From NCBI RefSeq assembly GCF_000004195.4, contig NC_030683.2:77120910-77184909 (forward strand): a DNA stretch of 64,000 nucleotides, in the 5' to 3' direction. The notes beneath the pieces were generated by a model. That model did not search any database. It was not told the origin of the DNA and was given only the letters and a program-made list of their open reading frames with translations. The position numbers were made by a program, and so were the translations under genes. Source of the stretch: Xenopus tropicalis. Its lineage: Eukaryota; Chordata; Amphibia; Anura; Pipidae. This document shows, piece by piece, positions 46,169 to 57,172 of the stretch; the stretch's first letter is position 1, and each line of letters opens with the position of its first letter.

Positions 46169-47455
46169 TCAAGAGTTCTCCTCAGGACCGAAACCTCTCC
46201 ACCTAGTAAGATATTGAAGCTTACCTCTCACGAGGCGGGAGTCGAGGAACTCTTGGATCTCATACTCAGGCTGACCTTCAATCAGCACCAGGGAAGGAAC
46301 AGCCAGATGGCGAGTGTTAGCAGCAGGTTTAAGGAGAGAAACATGAAAAGTATTAGCAATCTTAAAACTAGGAGGTAACTGCAGACGGACAGAAGATGGA
46401 TTAACTATAGAAATAATGGGATAAGGCCCAATGAACCTAGGCCCCAGTGTGGGAGAGGGAAGCTTCAACTTAATATTTTTGGTAGACAACCACACCAAAT
46501 CCCCCACCTTATACTGGGGCGCTTCCCGGCGGGACTTGTTAGCAGCTTTCTCCTGGGCTAGGGAGGCTGCGGACAATGAATCATGAACTGAAGACCAAAT
46601 TTCCGAAAATTTCAAAACAGAAGAATTGGCAGAGGGTACAGAGGAGTTAGATCCAGAAAAAGAAAATGCTTTGGGGTGTAAACCATAAACAACAAAGAAA
46701 GGAGACCTCCCTGAAGAGGAGTGGGTAGCATTATTATATGCGAATTCCGCCCAGGGAAGCAATTCAGACCAAGTGGACTGATTATCAGATACATAGCATC
46801 TGAGAAACTGTTCAAGGGATTGATTAACCCTTTCAGTTTGACCGTTAGTTTGGGGGTGATAGGCAGAGGAAAAGGACAATTCCGTACCAACCAGGGAACA
46901 GAAAGCACGCCAAAATCTTGACACAAACTGGACCCCCCTGTCAGAAACAATATTCACAGGAAACCCATGAGACTTAAAAATATGAGTAATGAATAGATCA
47001 GCCAAGGTCTTAGCAGAAGGGAGGTGTGGGAGAGGAATAAAATGAGCCATTTTACTGAATCTATCAACCACCACCCAAATCACTGTCTTACCCTGAGAAG
47101 GGGGTAACTCCACAATAAAATCCATAGAGATGTGGGACCATGGCTTCATTGGAATGGGTAAGGGATTTAACAGACCCTGGGGCCGCTGATGAGATGACTT
47201 AGACCTTTGACAAATTGGACAGGAATTGACAAAAGTTTTAGCATCCTGCTTGAAGGATGGCCACCAAATATGGCGGGACAATAAAGAAATGGTTTTTGCA
47301 ACACCTGGATGACCTGCCATTTTAGAATCATGAACCTCTCTTAATACTTGTTCCCTCCTCAGGAACAAACCATTTACCAGATGGGGTTTCAATAGGAGCA
47401 GAAGTTTGTAACGGGGACAATAAGGAAGAGAGGTCAGACTCCAAGGTTGCAACAA
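46169..47455 (-). pseudogene. Integrase with chromodomain-like C-terminus
   Basis: It inserts the cDNA into the genome. The N-terminal zinc site is visible ([10 protein letters not shown] ... CPICQRSK), followed by the DDE core (HISMDFIVELPPS, NIVSDRGVQFVSRFW, YHPQTNGQTERVNQSLEQ) and a C-terminal GDLVWLSTKNIKLK module. The last part, EYEIQEFLDSRLVRGKLQY, is the beginning of a chromodomain, which in chromoviruses guides insertion to marked chromatin. A stop after GPEENS cuts it where a tryptophan is usual. The frame joins that of RT only through a shift near 47345. Confidence 0.88.
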
Positions 47456-48410
47456 TTAACTCCCTGGGAATGATGGGAGTGCACTCACCAGAGTCAGAGG
47501 AAACAGAATTGAAACTCCTAGAGAGTGCATCTGCCTTAGTATTCTTTGAACCAGGCCTAAAAGTTAGAGAAAAATTGAACCTTGAAAAAAATAAAGCCCA
47601 CCTGGCTTGTCTTGGATTCAGGCGCTTAGCTGATTCGATATAAAGTAAATTTTTATGGTCCGTATAGACCGTCACCAGATGCTTAGCACCCTCTAGAAGA
47701 TGGCGCCATTCCTCAAAAGCTAATTTGACAGCCAACAATTCCCTGTTCCCTATAACGTAATTTACCTCTGCGGGTAAAAACTTTTTAGAAAAAAAAGCAC
47801 AGGGATGTATTTTGTTGGTTATCGGGTGCCTTTGAGAAAGGATTGCCCCAGCTCCCACCTCAGAGGCATCTACCTCTACAATGAAAGGGAGTGCAGAATC
47901 GGGGTATTTAAGGATTGGGGCAGAACTGAATTCTTTTTTGAGGGTTTCAAAGGCTTGTTCCGCCTCAGGAGACCACATGCTGGGATCAGCACCCTTCTTA
48001 GTTAGATCTGTGATGGGGGCTACAATAAGAGAAAAATTCTTAATAAATTGACGATAATAATTGGCAAATCCAAGAAACCTTTGTACAGCACGTAATGAAA
48101 GGGGTTGTGCCCAATCCAGGACAGCTTTCACCTTGCCTGGGTCCATTTCTAGACCCTTGCTGGTAATAATAAACCCCAAAAACTGGACAGAAGAGACTTC
48201 AAAGGTACATTTCTCAAGTTTTGCATACAGATTATTCTCCCTTAGTCTCTTTAAGACCTCACAAACATGATTACGATGTTCCGTTAAATTAGAAGAGAAA
48301 ATAAGAATATCGTCAAGATAGACCACTACGAATACCCCCAGCAAGTCACGAAAAATGTCATTGACAAATTCTTGAAAAACTGCGGGGGCGTTACAGAGCC
48401 CAAAGGGCAT
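47328..48410 (-). pseudogene. Reverse transcriptase and RNase H
   Basis: [20 protein letters not shown] and [12 protein letters not shown] show the RT palm with the YLDD active site. [17 protein letters not shown] and the thumb follow, then RNase H with [16 protein letters not shown] and [13 protein letters not shown]. The N-terminal fingers are present only in part, in another frame at 48413-48560, and the linker from the protease is missing. This is a damaged pol gene. Confidence 0.88.
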
Positions 48411-48564
48411 TACTAAATATTCGTAGTGGCCGTCCCTGGTGTTAAAGGCAGTTTTCCATTCATCCCCCTCTCTAATACGGATGAGGTTGTAAGCACCCCT
48501 AAGATCGAGCTTGGTATAGATTTTGGCGCCTTTAACCTGATCAAACCCTCAAGTGAAGTGGCTG

Positions 48565-48999
48565 CTAAAACTGGGGCAATACAGACATTTCTACAACTAG
48601 GACCCCACTGAGAAAAACCTCCCCTGTAACCCAATTAATCTGAGGGTTATGAACCTGGAGCCAGGGTAACCCCAAAATGAGTGGAGAAGAGGCTCCTTCA
48701 ATAAGGAAAAAGGTTATCTCTTCAACATGAAAATCATTCACACATAAGGATAAAGAGACAGTTCTCTTATTTACCACCCCTGTCCCTAAGGGTCTTTTGT
48801 CCACCGTTAATATCCTCATGGGTACACTCAGAGGAACCACCGGAATGCCATTTTTAGCTGCAAACATGGCCTCAATAAAATTACCCTCTGCCCCAGAGTC
48901 CACGAAAGCGGACAAGTTAATGGAGCCCATAGGCCAGGACAATTTAACTGGTAGCTGAACCTTGGAGGCAAATTGGGGAGAGGAAACGCCTGCACCCAA
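48565..48999 (-). pseudogene. Aspartic protease region
   Basis: The active-site motif reads FVDSGAEGNFIE, with the flanking SAFVDSG of retropepsins, and LILGLPWLQVHNP follows at the end. It would cleave the Gag-Pol precursor. The distance from this motif to YLDD (about 570 bases) is roughly half of normal, so a deletion removed the linker and part of RT. It overlaps the gag end with a frame change. Confidence 0.82.
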
Positions 49000-49019
49000 A
49001 TGAAGCTCCCCTTCTTCAT

Positions 49020-50015
49020 TTAGGCTGGGGCGTTTCCCGGCCTCTTAGTGCATTGCTTCAGAAAATGACCCTTGTCCCCGCAATATATACATAACCCAAG
49101 GGTCCGCCTGCGTGTCTTTTCCTCAGGAGAGAGATGGAATAGGCCTAGTTGCATAGGCTCCTCCAGAGGTGGAGACACAGGGGAAACCAAAGACTTGACA
49201 TTGGGCACCACGTCAGGTCCCCTATAAGTAACCCCAGAAAAATTAGCATGACCCCTCTCACTCCTTCTCTCCCTCTGTCTCCTATCAATCTGGATGACTA
49301 GGGACATAAGATCATCTAGACTGGACGGCAAGGGGTAATTCACCAGGCTATCTTTAATAGAGTCAGATAGCCCGACACGGAACTGACTGCGCAGGGCCGC
49401 ATCATTCCACTCAGTCTCTCCTGCCCACCGGCGGAACTCTGTGCAATATATCTCTACCTCCCGTCTCCCTTGGCGCAGTTTACGAATCGCCGAATCGGCT
49501 GATGATGCACGATCTGGGTCATCGTAAAGAACTGCCATAGTATCAAAGAATACATCCAGGGAAAAATGGGCAGGATCAGAGGAAGACAGTCTAAGGGCCC
49601 AAACTTGGGGATCCCCCACCAGAAGGGTCATAACAAATTTTACTTTTTCCACACCAGAAGGGAAAGAATGAGGGAAAAAGCTAAGATACAGTTTACATGC
49701 CTCTTTGAAGACGAAAAATTTGGACCTGTCCCCAGAGAATTTCTCTGGAAATGCAATTTTGGGCTCTTGGGGCCTGAAAGTGTTACCCCCCAAAACGAAC
49801 GAACCCACAGGAGGGGAAGAACTAGGAACAGGTTGCTGCTGCGGAGATTGCATAGTCTCCAGCTGGCGGGTTAGATTGTGAAAACCCTGCAGGAGATAAT
49901 TCTGCTTTTGCTCCTGATCCTCCAAGCGCTGTAGCAGGGCAGTAAGAAGCGCTTCAGTAGTAGCAGACGGAGTGGGAGGAGCAGCAGCGGACTCAACGTG
50001 ATCTTCGTCCTCCAT
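49020..50015 (-). CDS. Gag polyprotein of chromovirus
   Basis: I chose the ATG at 50015 (MEDEDHVESAAAPP) because the upstream ATG at 50090 lies inside the LTR. About 332 residues are open: a coiled-coil-like segment (LLQRLEDQEQKQNYLLQGF), the capsid-like core (PEKFSGDRSKFFVFKEACKL ... VGDPQVWALRL ... VEIYCTEFRRWAGETEW) and one zinc knuckle at the end (CIYCGDKGHFLKQC). Gag builds the particle and binds RNA. The frame is intact in this copy. Confidence 0.88.
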   Translation of the reverse strand: MEDEDHVESAAAPPTPSATTEALLTALLQRLEDQEQKQNYLLQGFHNLTRQLETMQSPQQQPVPSSSPPVGSFVLGGNTFRPQEPKIAFPEKFSGDRSKFFVFKEACKLYLSFFPHSFPSGVEKVKFVMTLLVGDPQVWALRLSSSDPAHFSLDVFFDTMAVLYDDPDRASSADSAIRKLRQGRREVEIYCTEFRRWAGETEWNDAALRSQFRVGLSDSIKDSLVNYPLPSSLDDLMSLVIQIDRRQRERRSERGHANFSGVTYRGPDVVPNVKSLVSPVSPPLEEPMQLGLFHLSPEEKTRRRTLGLCIYCGDKGHFLKQCTKRPGNAPA

Positions 50016-50027
50016 GGCGCGTGATAA

Positions 50028-50691
50028 TGTCACGGTCGGCACCCTAAACCAGAACAGATGCCAAGTTCCCTTGTCTCGGCTCGGCTTCACCAGTATTGTG
50101 ACCGCCTTTGGCTTCGGGAGGAGCCCTCAGCTACTCAGATGCCACCTGGACTTAACGAGAGGAACAAGGCAGGAGTTCTGGCAAGCAAAGGGGCACGACT
50201 GTAGATAGAGTCAGTTAGGCCGAAGATCATGGTACAAATAGGGTTAAACAAGTTCGTAGTCAGGCAGGCTGGGTCGAGGCAGGCTGAAACCAGGGATCGT
50301 CAGACAGGCAAGGGTCAACCAGATAATCAAGCAGCGGGGTTAGACAAAATCGGAGTCAAAAGGTACAAGCCGAGGTCAGGTTACGGATTTCAGAATAGTC
50401 AGGAACAGGCCGGGTCAAAACAGGAAAAATACCAACAGGAACAAAGGCACAAAGCTCAGGAAGGCACCAGAATCAAATTCTATCACGGGCAATGAGAAAA
50501 AGCAAAAAGTCCCTTTAAATGCTTTTGAATTTCGCGCCATTTTTCGCGCCATTGCGTGCTGACGTCACCACGCCAGCGCGCATGCGCTTAACAACGCGGA
50601 AGTGCGCGAGCGCACTTAGGGACATACCGACGCAGAGGGAAGACGGCGCGGCGGGCGTCCCCGCCACGCCAGTAAGGTAGATTTCCTTACA
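50028..50691 (-). repeat. 5' LTR of chromovirus
   Basis: 664 bp, with the same ends as 45508-46065. It is longer because of blocks such as GCGAGCGCACTTAGGGACA near 50605 that the other LTR has lost. Confidence 0.93.
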
Positions 50692-50696
50692 ACCAC

Positions 50697-51656
50697 ATTG
50701 ATTAAGCAATACCTGGCAGTAAGTGAGGCATTTGGTGCACTTGATATCTTTCTTCATAAATTAAAATTCCTCGCAAATAGAGAATGAAGTTGATGCGTTC
50801 ATACTCAATGTCACTTCAATTAAACACCTTGTGCCCACATATGAGTTTACTAGAAGGCAGAGACAATATCATCACTTTATGCCTTGTGCTTACATACCAA
50901 CATTTTTTACCTCAGCACAGGCAGTTGGCAATACGATGATTCTACATTCAAAATCCGTAAAAATCTAAACCATCCAATGACCAAACTAAATTACCAATTA
51001 GAGCTTACATACAATTAAATATTAGGAATTGAAGCTTTTTGCCTATATACCACTGATTTTTAAGGAAAATTCTTGTGCCTACCTACCAACGATGTTTACC
51101 TCAGCACAAGTTTACAAATTACCGGCGCAATTGTGAAACTATTACCATAAATTTAATTTAAAATCTCCCCCTGTTTTCCACACATAAATTGGCTTCTAAG
51201 AGATCCCTCTCATGAAACCCTTCCCAAATCACCCCCAAAGGTTCTGGGCAAGCAAGGGTACCAGATAGTTTGAAAAGGACTGGCAGAGTTTACTAGAGTC
51301 GGTGTAAGGCAGGCCAGGTCAAAACCAGAACAGAAGTGCAGTATAAAATCAGGATCAAGAAGAGTAGTCAAACAGTCAAGGGGTCAGTCCAGGTGGAGTT
51401 CCCTCGAAATCAGGATACAGGCATGGGTCAGAACCAGATACACAAAACAGGACAGAACAGGAGCACACCCAGAAACTTTGCTAGAAAGACCTATAACGGG
51501 CAATGACAGAGTGCAGAGCAGATGCTATATAGGCAGGTTGGTTGTTAACACAGAGCACCTGTGACCAGATTAACAACAGGTGAAACTAACCCTGCCTATT
51601 TGTATATACAAGGGTTAGTTTAGCAGGGAACCAGGAGCTTAGCTGTCTATTAATAT
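50697..51656. other. Gene-free stretch
   Basis: 50700-51240 is AT-rich with TTGTGCCTACCTACCAAC-like phrases repeated loosely (50829, 50885, 51072). 51290-51600 has LTR-like phrases (CAGGCCAGGTCAAAACCAG) similar to the chromovirus LTR, possibly an old fragment. No coding frame is convincing. Confidence 0.35.
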
Positions 51657-51715
51657 AGAGCAGTGGTAAAGCAGCCTGCAGGTCACAGGTTCAATTCCAG
51701 GCAGGTAACAACACC
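51657..51715 (+). repeat. tRNA-like fragment, SINE head or tRNA relic
   Basis: AGAGCAGTGGTAAAGCAG resembles a tRNA A box and GGTTCAATTCC at 51688-51698 fits the B box consensus exactly, with GCCTGCAGGTC between them. The arms around them do not fold into a full cloverleaf, so it is more likely the head of a tRNA-derived SINE. Confidence 0.45.
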
Positions 51716-51962
51716 AAAATAAATCTGATGATATTTTAGCAGCCGCAGGTATATTATTAAAAAGGGCCAGACCCCAAACCAAACATTTTACAATATTTTT
51801 GCAGGAATAGCAACAACATTGTAAGGAGATATTTCCGACCCCAAATTAGATAATGTTTTAGAAGGAGTAGCAACATTGTAAGGACCCTTGATAGGCCATA
51901 AATTAGAAGAAATTAGATGATACTGTGGCAGCAGCAGCAGCAGTAACCCATATATATATATA

Positions 51963-53549
51963 CAGTGGATATAAAAAGTCTTCACAACCCCTGGTTCCTG
52001 TGCTGTACAAAAATGAGACAAAGATAAATCATATCAGAACTTTTTCCACCTTTAATGTGACCTATAAACTGTACCACTCAATTGAAAAACAAGCTGAAAT
52101 CTTTTAGGTGGAGGGAAGAAAACAAAAAACTAAAATTATGTGGTTGCACCCTCTTCTAACTGGAGATGTAGGTGTGTTCAGAATTAAGCAATCACATTCA
52201 AATTCATGTTAAATAGGTGTCAGCATACACCTTCCATCATTTAAAGTGCCTCTGATTAACCCAAAATAAAGTTCAGCTGCTCTAGTTGGTCTTTCCTGAC
52301 ATTTTTTTAGTCCCACAGCAAAAGCCATGATCCCCAGAGAGCTTCCAAAGCATCAGAGGAATCTCATTGTTTAAATGTTATTAGTAAGGAGAAGGGTACA
52401 AAAGAGTTGCCAAGGCATTAGATATACCATGGAACACAGTGAAGACAGTCATCATCAAGTAGAGAAATATGGCACAACAGTGACATTACCAAGAACTGGA
52501 TGTCCCTCCAAAATGGATGAAAAGACGGGACGAAAACTGGTCAGGGAGGCTACCAAGAGGCCTACAACAACATTAAAGGAGCTGCAGGAATATCTGGCAA
52601 GTACTGGCTTTGTGGTACATGTGACAACAATCTCCCGTATTCTTCATATGTCTGGGCTATGGGGTAGAGTGGCAAGACGAAAGCCTTTTCTTATGAAGAA
52701 AAACATCCAAGCCAGGCTACATTTTGCAAAAACACATCTGAAGTCTCCCAAAAGTATGTGGGAAAAGGTGTTATGGTCTGATGAAACCAAGGTTGAACTT
52801 TTTGGCCATAATTCCAAAAAATATGTTTGGCGCAAAAACAATACTGCACATCACCAAAAGAACACCATACCCACAGTGAAGCATGGTGGTGGCAGCATCC
52901 TGCTTTGGGGCTGTTTTTCTTCAGCTTGAACTGGGGCATTAGTTAAGATAGAGGGAATTATGAACAGGTCCAAATGCCAGTCAATATTGGCACAAAACCT
53001 TCATGCTTCTGCTAGAAAGGTGAACATGAGGAGGAACTTCATCTTTCAGCATGACAACGACCCAAAGCATACATTCAAATCAACAATGGAATGGCTTCAC
53101 CGGAAGAAGATTAAAGTTTTGGAATGGCCCAGCCAGAGCCCAGACCTGAATCCAATTGAAAATATGTGGGGTGATCTGAAGAGGGCTGTACACAGGAGAT
53201 GCCCTCGCAATCTGACAGATTTGGAGTGTTTCTGCAAAGAAGAGTGGGCATATCTTGCAAAGTCAAAATGTGCCAAGCTGAAAGACTCATACCCAACAAG
53301 ACTGAGTGCTGTAATAAAATCAAAAGGTGCTTCAACAAAGTATTAGTTTAAGGGTGTGCACACTTATGACACCACATTATTTTAGTTTTTTTTGTTTTCT
53401 TCCCTCCGCATGAAAGATTTCAGTTTGTTTTTCAATTGAGTGGTACAGTTTACAGGTCACCTTAAAGGTGGAAAAAGTTCTGAAACGATTTATCTGTGTC
53501 TCGTTTTTGTACAGCACAGGAACCTGTGTGTGATTTTTTATATCCACTG
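51963..53549 (+). mobile_element. Tc1/mariner element
   Basis: The tips CAGTGGATATAAAAAGTC and its near complement ending CACTG are inside TA dinucleotides (51961-51962, 53550-53551). The inverted repeats extend about 150 bases, with CCTATAAACTGTACCACTCA on the left and the complement on the right. One transposase gene, with stops, lies between. 1587 bp is a normal size. Confidence 0.93.
52375..53346 (+). pseudogene. Tc1-like transposase (DD34E), broken
   Basis: The enzyme cuts at the inverted repeats and joins at TA. A helix-turn-helix part is visible ([20 protein letters not shown], then [15 protein letters not shown]), followed by the catalytic triad: [25 protein letters not shown] and SPDLNPIENMWG. 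A TGA at 52927-52929 interrupts SSA/TGALVKIEG. The first 60 codons are shifted: in a different frame upstream [17 protein letters not shown] is read between stops, and an ATG at 52328 opens only 15 codons. Inactive, but of fairly low divergence. Confidence 0.9.
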
Positions 53550-53643
53550 TATATATATATATATATATATAGAAACGAGTTGCTGGAAAGCTGCACACCA
53601 TAAGAACAAGATAATACCTGGGTGCTCGTGCAGGAGGTATAGA

Positions 53644-53882
53644 TACTCAGGGTGGGATTGACAGCCCACGCAGGGTTTTCATATGAAAAATCACAAAGGT
53701 GTAGATGAATCAATGTGAGGCTTTATTCAGTCCGACGTTTCAGTTCCTATCTGGAACTTTCCCTGATGAAAGTTCCAGATAGGAACTGAAACGTCGGACT
53801 GAATAAAGCCTCACATTGATTCATCTACACCTTTGTGATTTTTCATATGAAAACCCTGCGTGTGCTGTCAATCCCACCCTGA

Positions 53883-53885
<3 letters not shown>
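53644..53885. repeat. 242-bp palindrome of Penelope-type terminus
   Basis: Two arms of about 117 bases (53644-53760 and 53769-53885) are inverted copies with only a few mismatches, for example GACAGCCCACGCAGGG against GACAGCACACGCAGGG. The 8 bases at the centre are CCCTGATG. The right arm ends in an (AT)n run (53884-53918). Confidence 0.9.
53763..53795 (+). ncRNA. Hammerhead-ribozyme-like core at the palindrome centre
   Basis: CUGAUGA (53763-53769), an extra A, stem II AGUUCC/GGAACU with a 5-base loop, then GAAAC (53788-53792) and GUC, where cleavage would follow the C. UCC before and GGA after start stem I. Stem III would be only AC/GU unless two molecules pair through the self-complementary ACGU. 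Hammerheads are known in Penelope-like elements; the extra A leaves activity open. Confidence 0.65.
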
Positions 53886-53919
<34 letters not shown>

Positions 53920-53921
<2 letters not shown>

Positions 53922-55199
53922 TCAGGAGAGAGCCGGCACTCACGTCAATCGGGTCACTATAGCCTGGGTGCAGGTCCAAGTGAAGAATTACATACAGCAG
54001 TGAAGAGATCCGCACTCACAGGTCACAGGGACATATAAAGGGGATAGGACACTGATCACCATGTCCATTAACTTGCCATGTAAGTTAACTTATGTGGATT
54101 ATGGACCACTCACCCTATATACCACCAACTTTTGCTCCTGTGGACTATGCACTCTTGCTGCGCAACACTTACTGTTCTGGGTGATATATGTCTTAATTCA
54201 TCTTCTCTTTTTTTCTTTCCCTCTTTTTATTCTCCTGTTCTAGGGCTCTCTAATTTGGCCAATTCAGTAAATTACGTATGATATGGTACCCTGGTAAAAC
54301 ATAAGTAAGGTTACTTTCCTACACTGTTCCCCAAAATGATATGTTTATGAGCACAATTGATCATTAGGTGGGAGCTTCTGAGTTTAGAGGAGTGCCTGTA
54401 ACTCTAGTGGTTATTGAATTTCCCAATACAGAGTATTAATTGGGAAAGTTCAAGTTTCGCATTTTTTATTTTTTATTTTTTACTTTTGACAACCTGGCAT
54501 TACAACCTTTCCACACCAGACACTTGACCATAGCAACGCATAGACATTACCATGGCAACGCGCACCTTACACAGGGTCTTCCCCTGGAGTAGTAAGCAGC
54601 TGTGCTCCCCTTTGAACAGCAGTCCTTGCCCTGTGATTCCCGCCTCTCACTGACAGGATCTGGCTACAATACTGGATGTAACATTTGTATCAGTAAGTCC
54701 CTAATACATTGTAACCGCTCCTAATTATTGCAACATATGCCTAGTGTGAACTCCCTATTCCTTCACTGACTCTAAGGTACTTGAATTAACTTTGCAACAA
54801 ATCTGTGATGATGCAGCTGATGTTTTTTTTTTTTTCTCACCAGTTGAGCTCTGTTTTGTTACATTTAACAGCATACAATGTTGCACTTTCCTGAGACACA
54901 AGTGCTTCAGAATCTCCTGTATGTAGTTGTTATATGCCGTATTTTCTGTGTATATATTCCCTTTATTTTTACTTTTTTGCAAATTCTTTTGTTTATTCAC
55001 AACTTTGGTGTTTTCCCCCAATGATTGACTTGTGTTGATGATGTCATTCCCCACTTTTCCCGCCCCTGAATGTTAATTAGACACTGGTTTAGCTGTGTGA
55101 GTCACTTTGAAAAAGGCTACTGAAGTAGCCGAAACGTTAGTCTTCTCAATAAACACCAGATTAATTCTATAAGACCTGTGAGTGCGGATCTCTTCACTG

Positions 55200-55200
<1 letters not shown>
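53920..55200. mobile_element. Element with Penelope-type inverted ends
   Basis: AGTGAAGAGATCCGCACTCA at 53999 and its complement near 55173-55192 form inverted ends, and both sides lie against (AT)n runs. The right end holds CTTTGAAAAAGGC, a 6-bp perfect stem (GGCUAC/GUAGCC), GAAACGTTAG and CAATAAAC. There is no RT inside; 54061-55050 has no gene, only short frames. Confidence 0.6.

Positions 55201-55202
<2 letters not shown>

Positions 55203-55254
<52 letters not shown>
55203..55254. repeat. (TA)n microsatellite
   Basis: About 26 TA dinucleotides without interruption, at the outer edge of a Penelope-type end. Shorter runs of the same kind are at 53884-53918 and 59196-59215. Confidence 0.95.
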
Positions 55255-55255
<1 letters not shown>

Positions 55256-55257
<2 letters not shown>

Positions 55258-55924
55258 AATAATATTCTCAAACGAATATATCCCATAATAATCACCAACC
55301 ATATGTATCCCATAATAATCCCAAATCAATATATCCCATAATAATCACCAACCATATGTAACCCATAATAATCACCAACCATAAATATATTAGGTTATAA
55401 ATTACATTTTCAACTTCAGTGTTTACGTGACAAAAAGTCACGTGATTTTATCACATATTAATATATCCCATAATAATAACCAGCCAAATATATCCCATAA
55501 TATTTTCAAAGGAATATGCCCCATAATAATCACCAACCATTGTCATGTCTCCAGCATAGCTTCCATCATTTGTTTTTTATTGTTGCTCATTAGCACCAAC
55601 CAAATATATCTATCCCATAATAATAACCAACAATATATATCTCATAATAATCCCAAATCAATTTATCCCTTAATAATCATCAACCATATCTATCCCTTAA
55701 TAATCCCAAATCAATATATCCCATAATAATCACCAACCATATGTAACCCATAATAAGCACCAACCAAATATATCCCATAATAATCCCAAATCAATATATT
55801 CCATAATAATCTCCAACCAAATATATTCCATATTAATCACCAGCCATATATACATCCCATAATATTGTCAAAGGAATATATCTCATAATATTCACCAACC
55901 ATATATATGCCATAATAATTACAA
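55256..55924. repeat. AT-rich satellite, left block
   Basis: CCCATAATAATC recurs about every 24-25 bases, alternately followed by ACCAACCATAT and CCAAATCAATAT, so the basic unit is a dimer of about 50 bases. GTGACAAAAAGTCACGTGAT at 55427 also occurs near 59100. The open frames across it are artefacts. Confidence 0.9.
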
Positions 55925-56098
55925 TGCCAAACATTGGACATACAGAGTAACATATAAAGCAATCAATAACTGATACAAAAGGTGAAGAGGGCCCTGCCCA
56001 AAAGAGCTTACAATCTACAAGGAGAAGGGGTTGAGACACAAGGTGTGGGAATGGGCATGACCTGAGTTGTGAGAGGTGTGGCACAGGGTATTGCTAAA

Positions 56099-57172
56099 CT
56101 AGATTAGGGCAAGCCTCTCTAAATAAATGTATTTTAAGAGATCTCTTGAAGGCAGAGAGATTGGGAGAAAGTCTGATAGTTTGTGGGCAGCCCTTGAAAA
56201 GTCTTGAATGCGAGTGTGTGAGGAGGGAATGAGAGAGGAGCTGAGGAGCAGGTCAGTAGAGGAGCGTAACAAGCGGGTTGGATGGTACCTAGAGATGAGT
56301 TCAGAGATGTAGGGTGAGGCAGAGTTATGAACTGCTTTAAATGTGAGAGTCATTAGTTTGAATTTTATCCTGGATGCTAGGGGAAGCCAGTGCAGGGATT
56401 GGCAGAGTGTCACGGCAGAAGAGGAGCAGTTGGAGAGGTGTTTGAGCCTGGTAGCAGTATTCATTATGGACTGGAGAGGGGACAGTCTTTGGAGGGGAAG
56501 GCCTATTAATAGGGAGTTACAGTAGTCCAGGCGAGATATTATAAGAGAGTGAATAAGAATTTTGGCAGCATCTTGGGTGATAAATGATCGGATTTTGGAG
56601 ATATTTCTTAGGTGAAAGTGACATGATTTGATAAGTGATTGGATATGAGGAGTGAAGGACAGGGCAGAATCAAGGATAACCCCAAGGCACCGGGCCTGGG
56701 AAAATGGGGTGATGGTAGAATTGTTAACCGTTATAGATACCTCGGGAACAATGTGGGCGTTGGATGGGGGAATGAGAACCAGTTCAGTCTTAGAGTGGTT
56801 TATTTTAAGGTAACATTGGGACATCCAAGTGGAGATAGCGGACAGGCAGGAAGAGACATGAATTAGAAGCTCTGGGTTGAGATCAGGAGAGGAAAGATAG
56901 ATCTGAGTATCGTCAGCATAGAGGTGGTACTGAAAGCCAAAAGAATTGATTAGTTTGCCAAGTGAGGAGGTATAGAGAGGAAAATAGTAAGGGGCCCAGG
57001 ACAGAGCCTTGAGGAACCCCGACAGAAAGAGGCAAGGGAGTAGATGATTCCCCATTGTAAGAGACACTGAAGGATCGAGCTGAGAGATAAGATGAAAACC
57101 AGGATAAGGCAGTGTCACAAAGGCCAAGAGAGCAGAGAGTCTGAAGGAGAAGAGGGTGATCCACAGTGTCAA
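56099..57172 (-). pseudogene. L2 LINE RT, C-terminal part
   Basis: It contains [14 protein letters not shown], the catalytic YADD box, then [19 protein letters not shown] and the L2-type end ([33 protein letters not shown]). It overlaps the upstream piece at 56913-57172 in another frame, so a frameshift lies between them, just before the YADD box. Confidence 0.88.

Larger units (their letters stand above)
45508..50691 (-). mobile_element. Ty3-type chromovirus (LTR retrotransposon)
   Basis: It is flanked by two related LTRs and by ACCAC on both sides (45503-45507, 50692-50696). In minus-strand order it holds gag, protease, RT, RNase H and integrase with a chromodomain-like end. A purine run lies next to the 3' LTR at 46066-46078. 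The part between protease and the RT palm is too short, and the frames are broken, so this copy is inactive. The position directly behind the 5' LTR does not show a standard TGG primer-binding start. Confidence 0.93.

Noticed and set aside
51657..51715. Functional tRNA gene
   Set aside because: Only the two promoter boxes are visible; acceptor and anticodon stems do not form.
55427..55726. His/Asn/Ile-rich 99-residue frame
   Set aside because: It is a translation of the AT-rich satellite.
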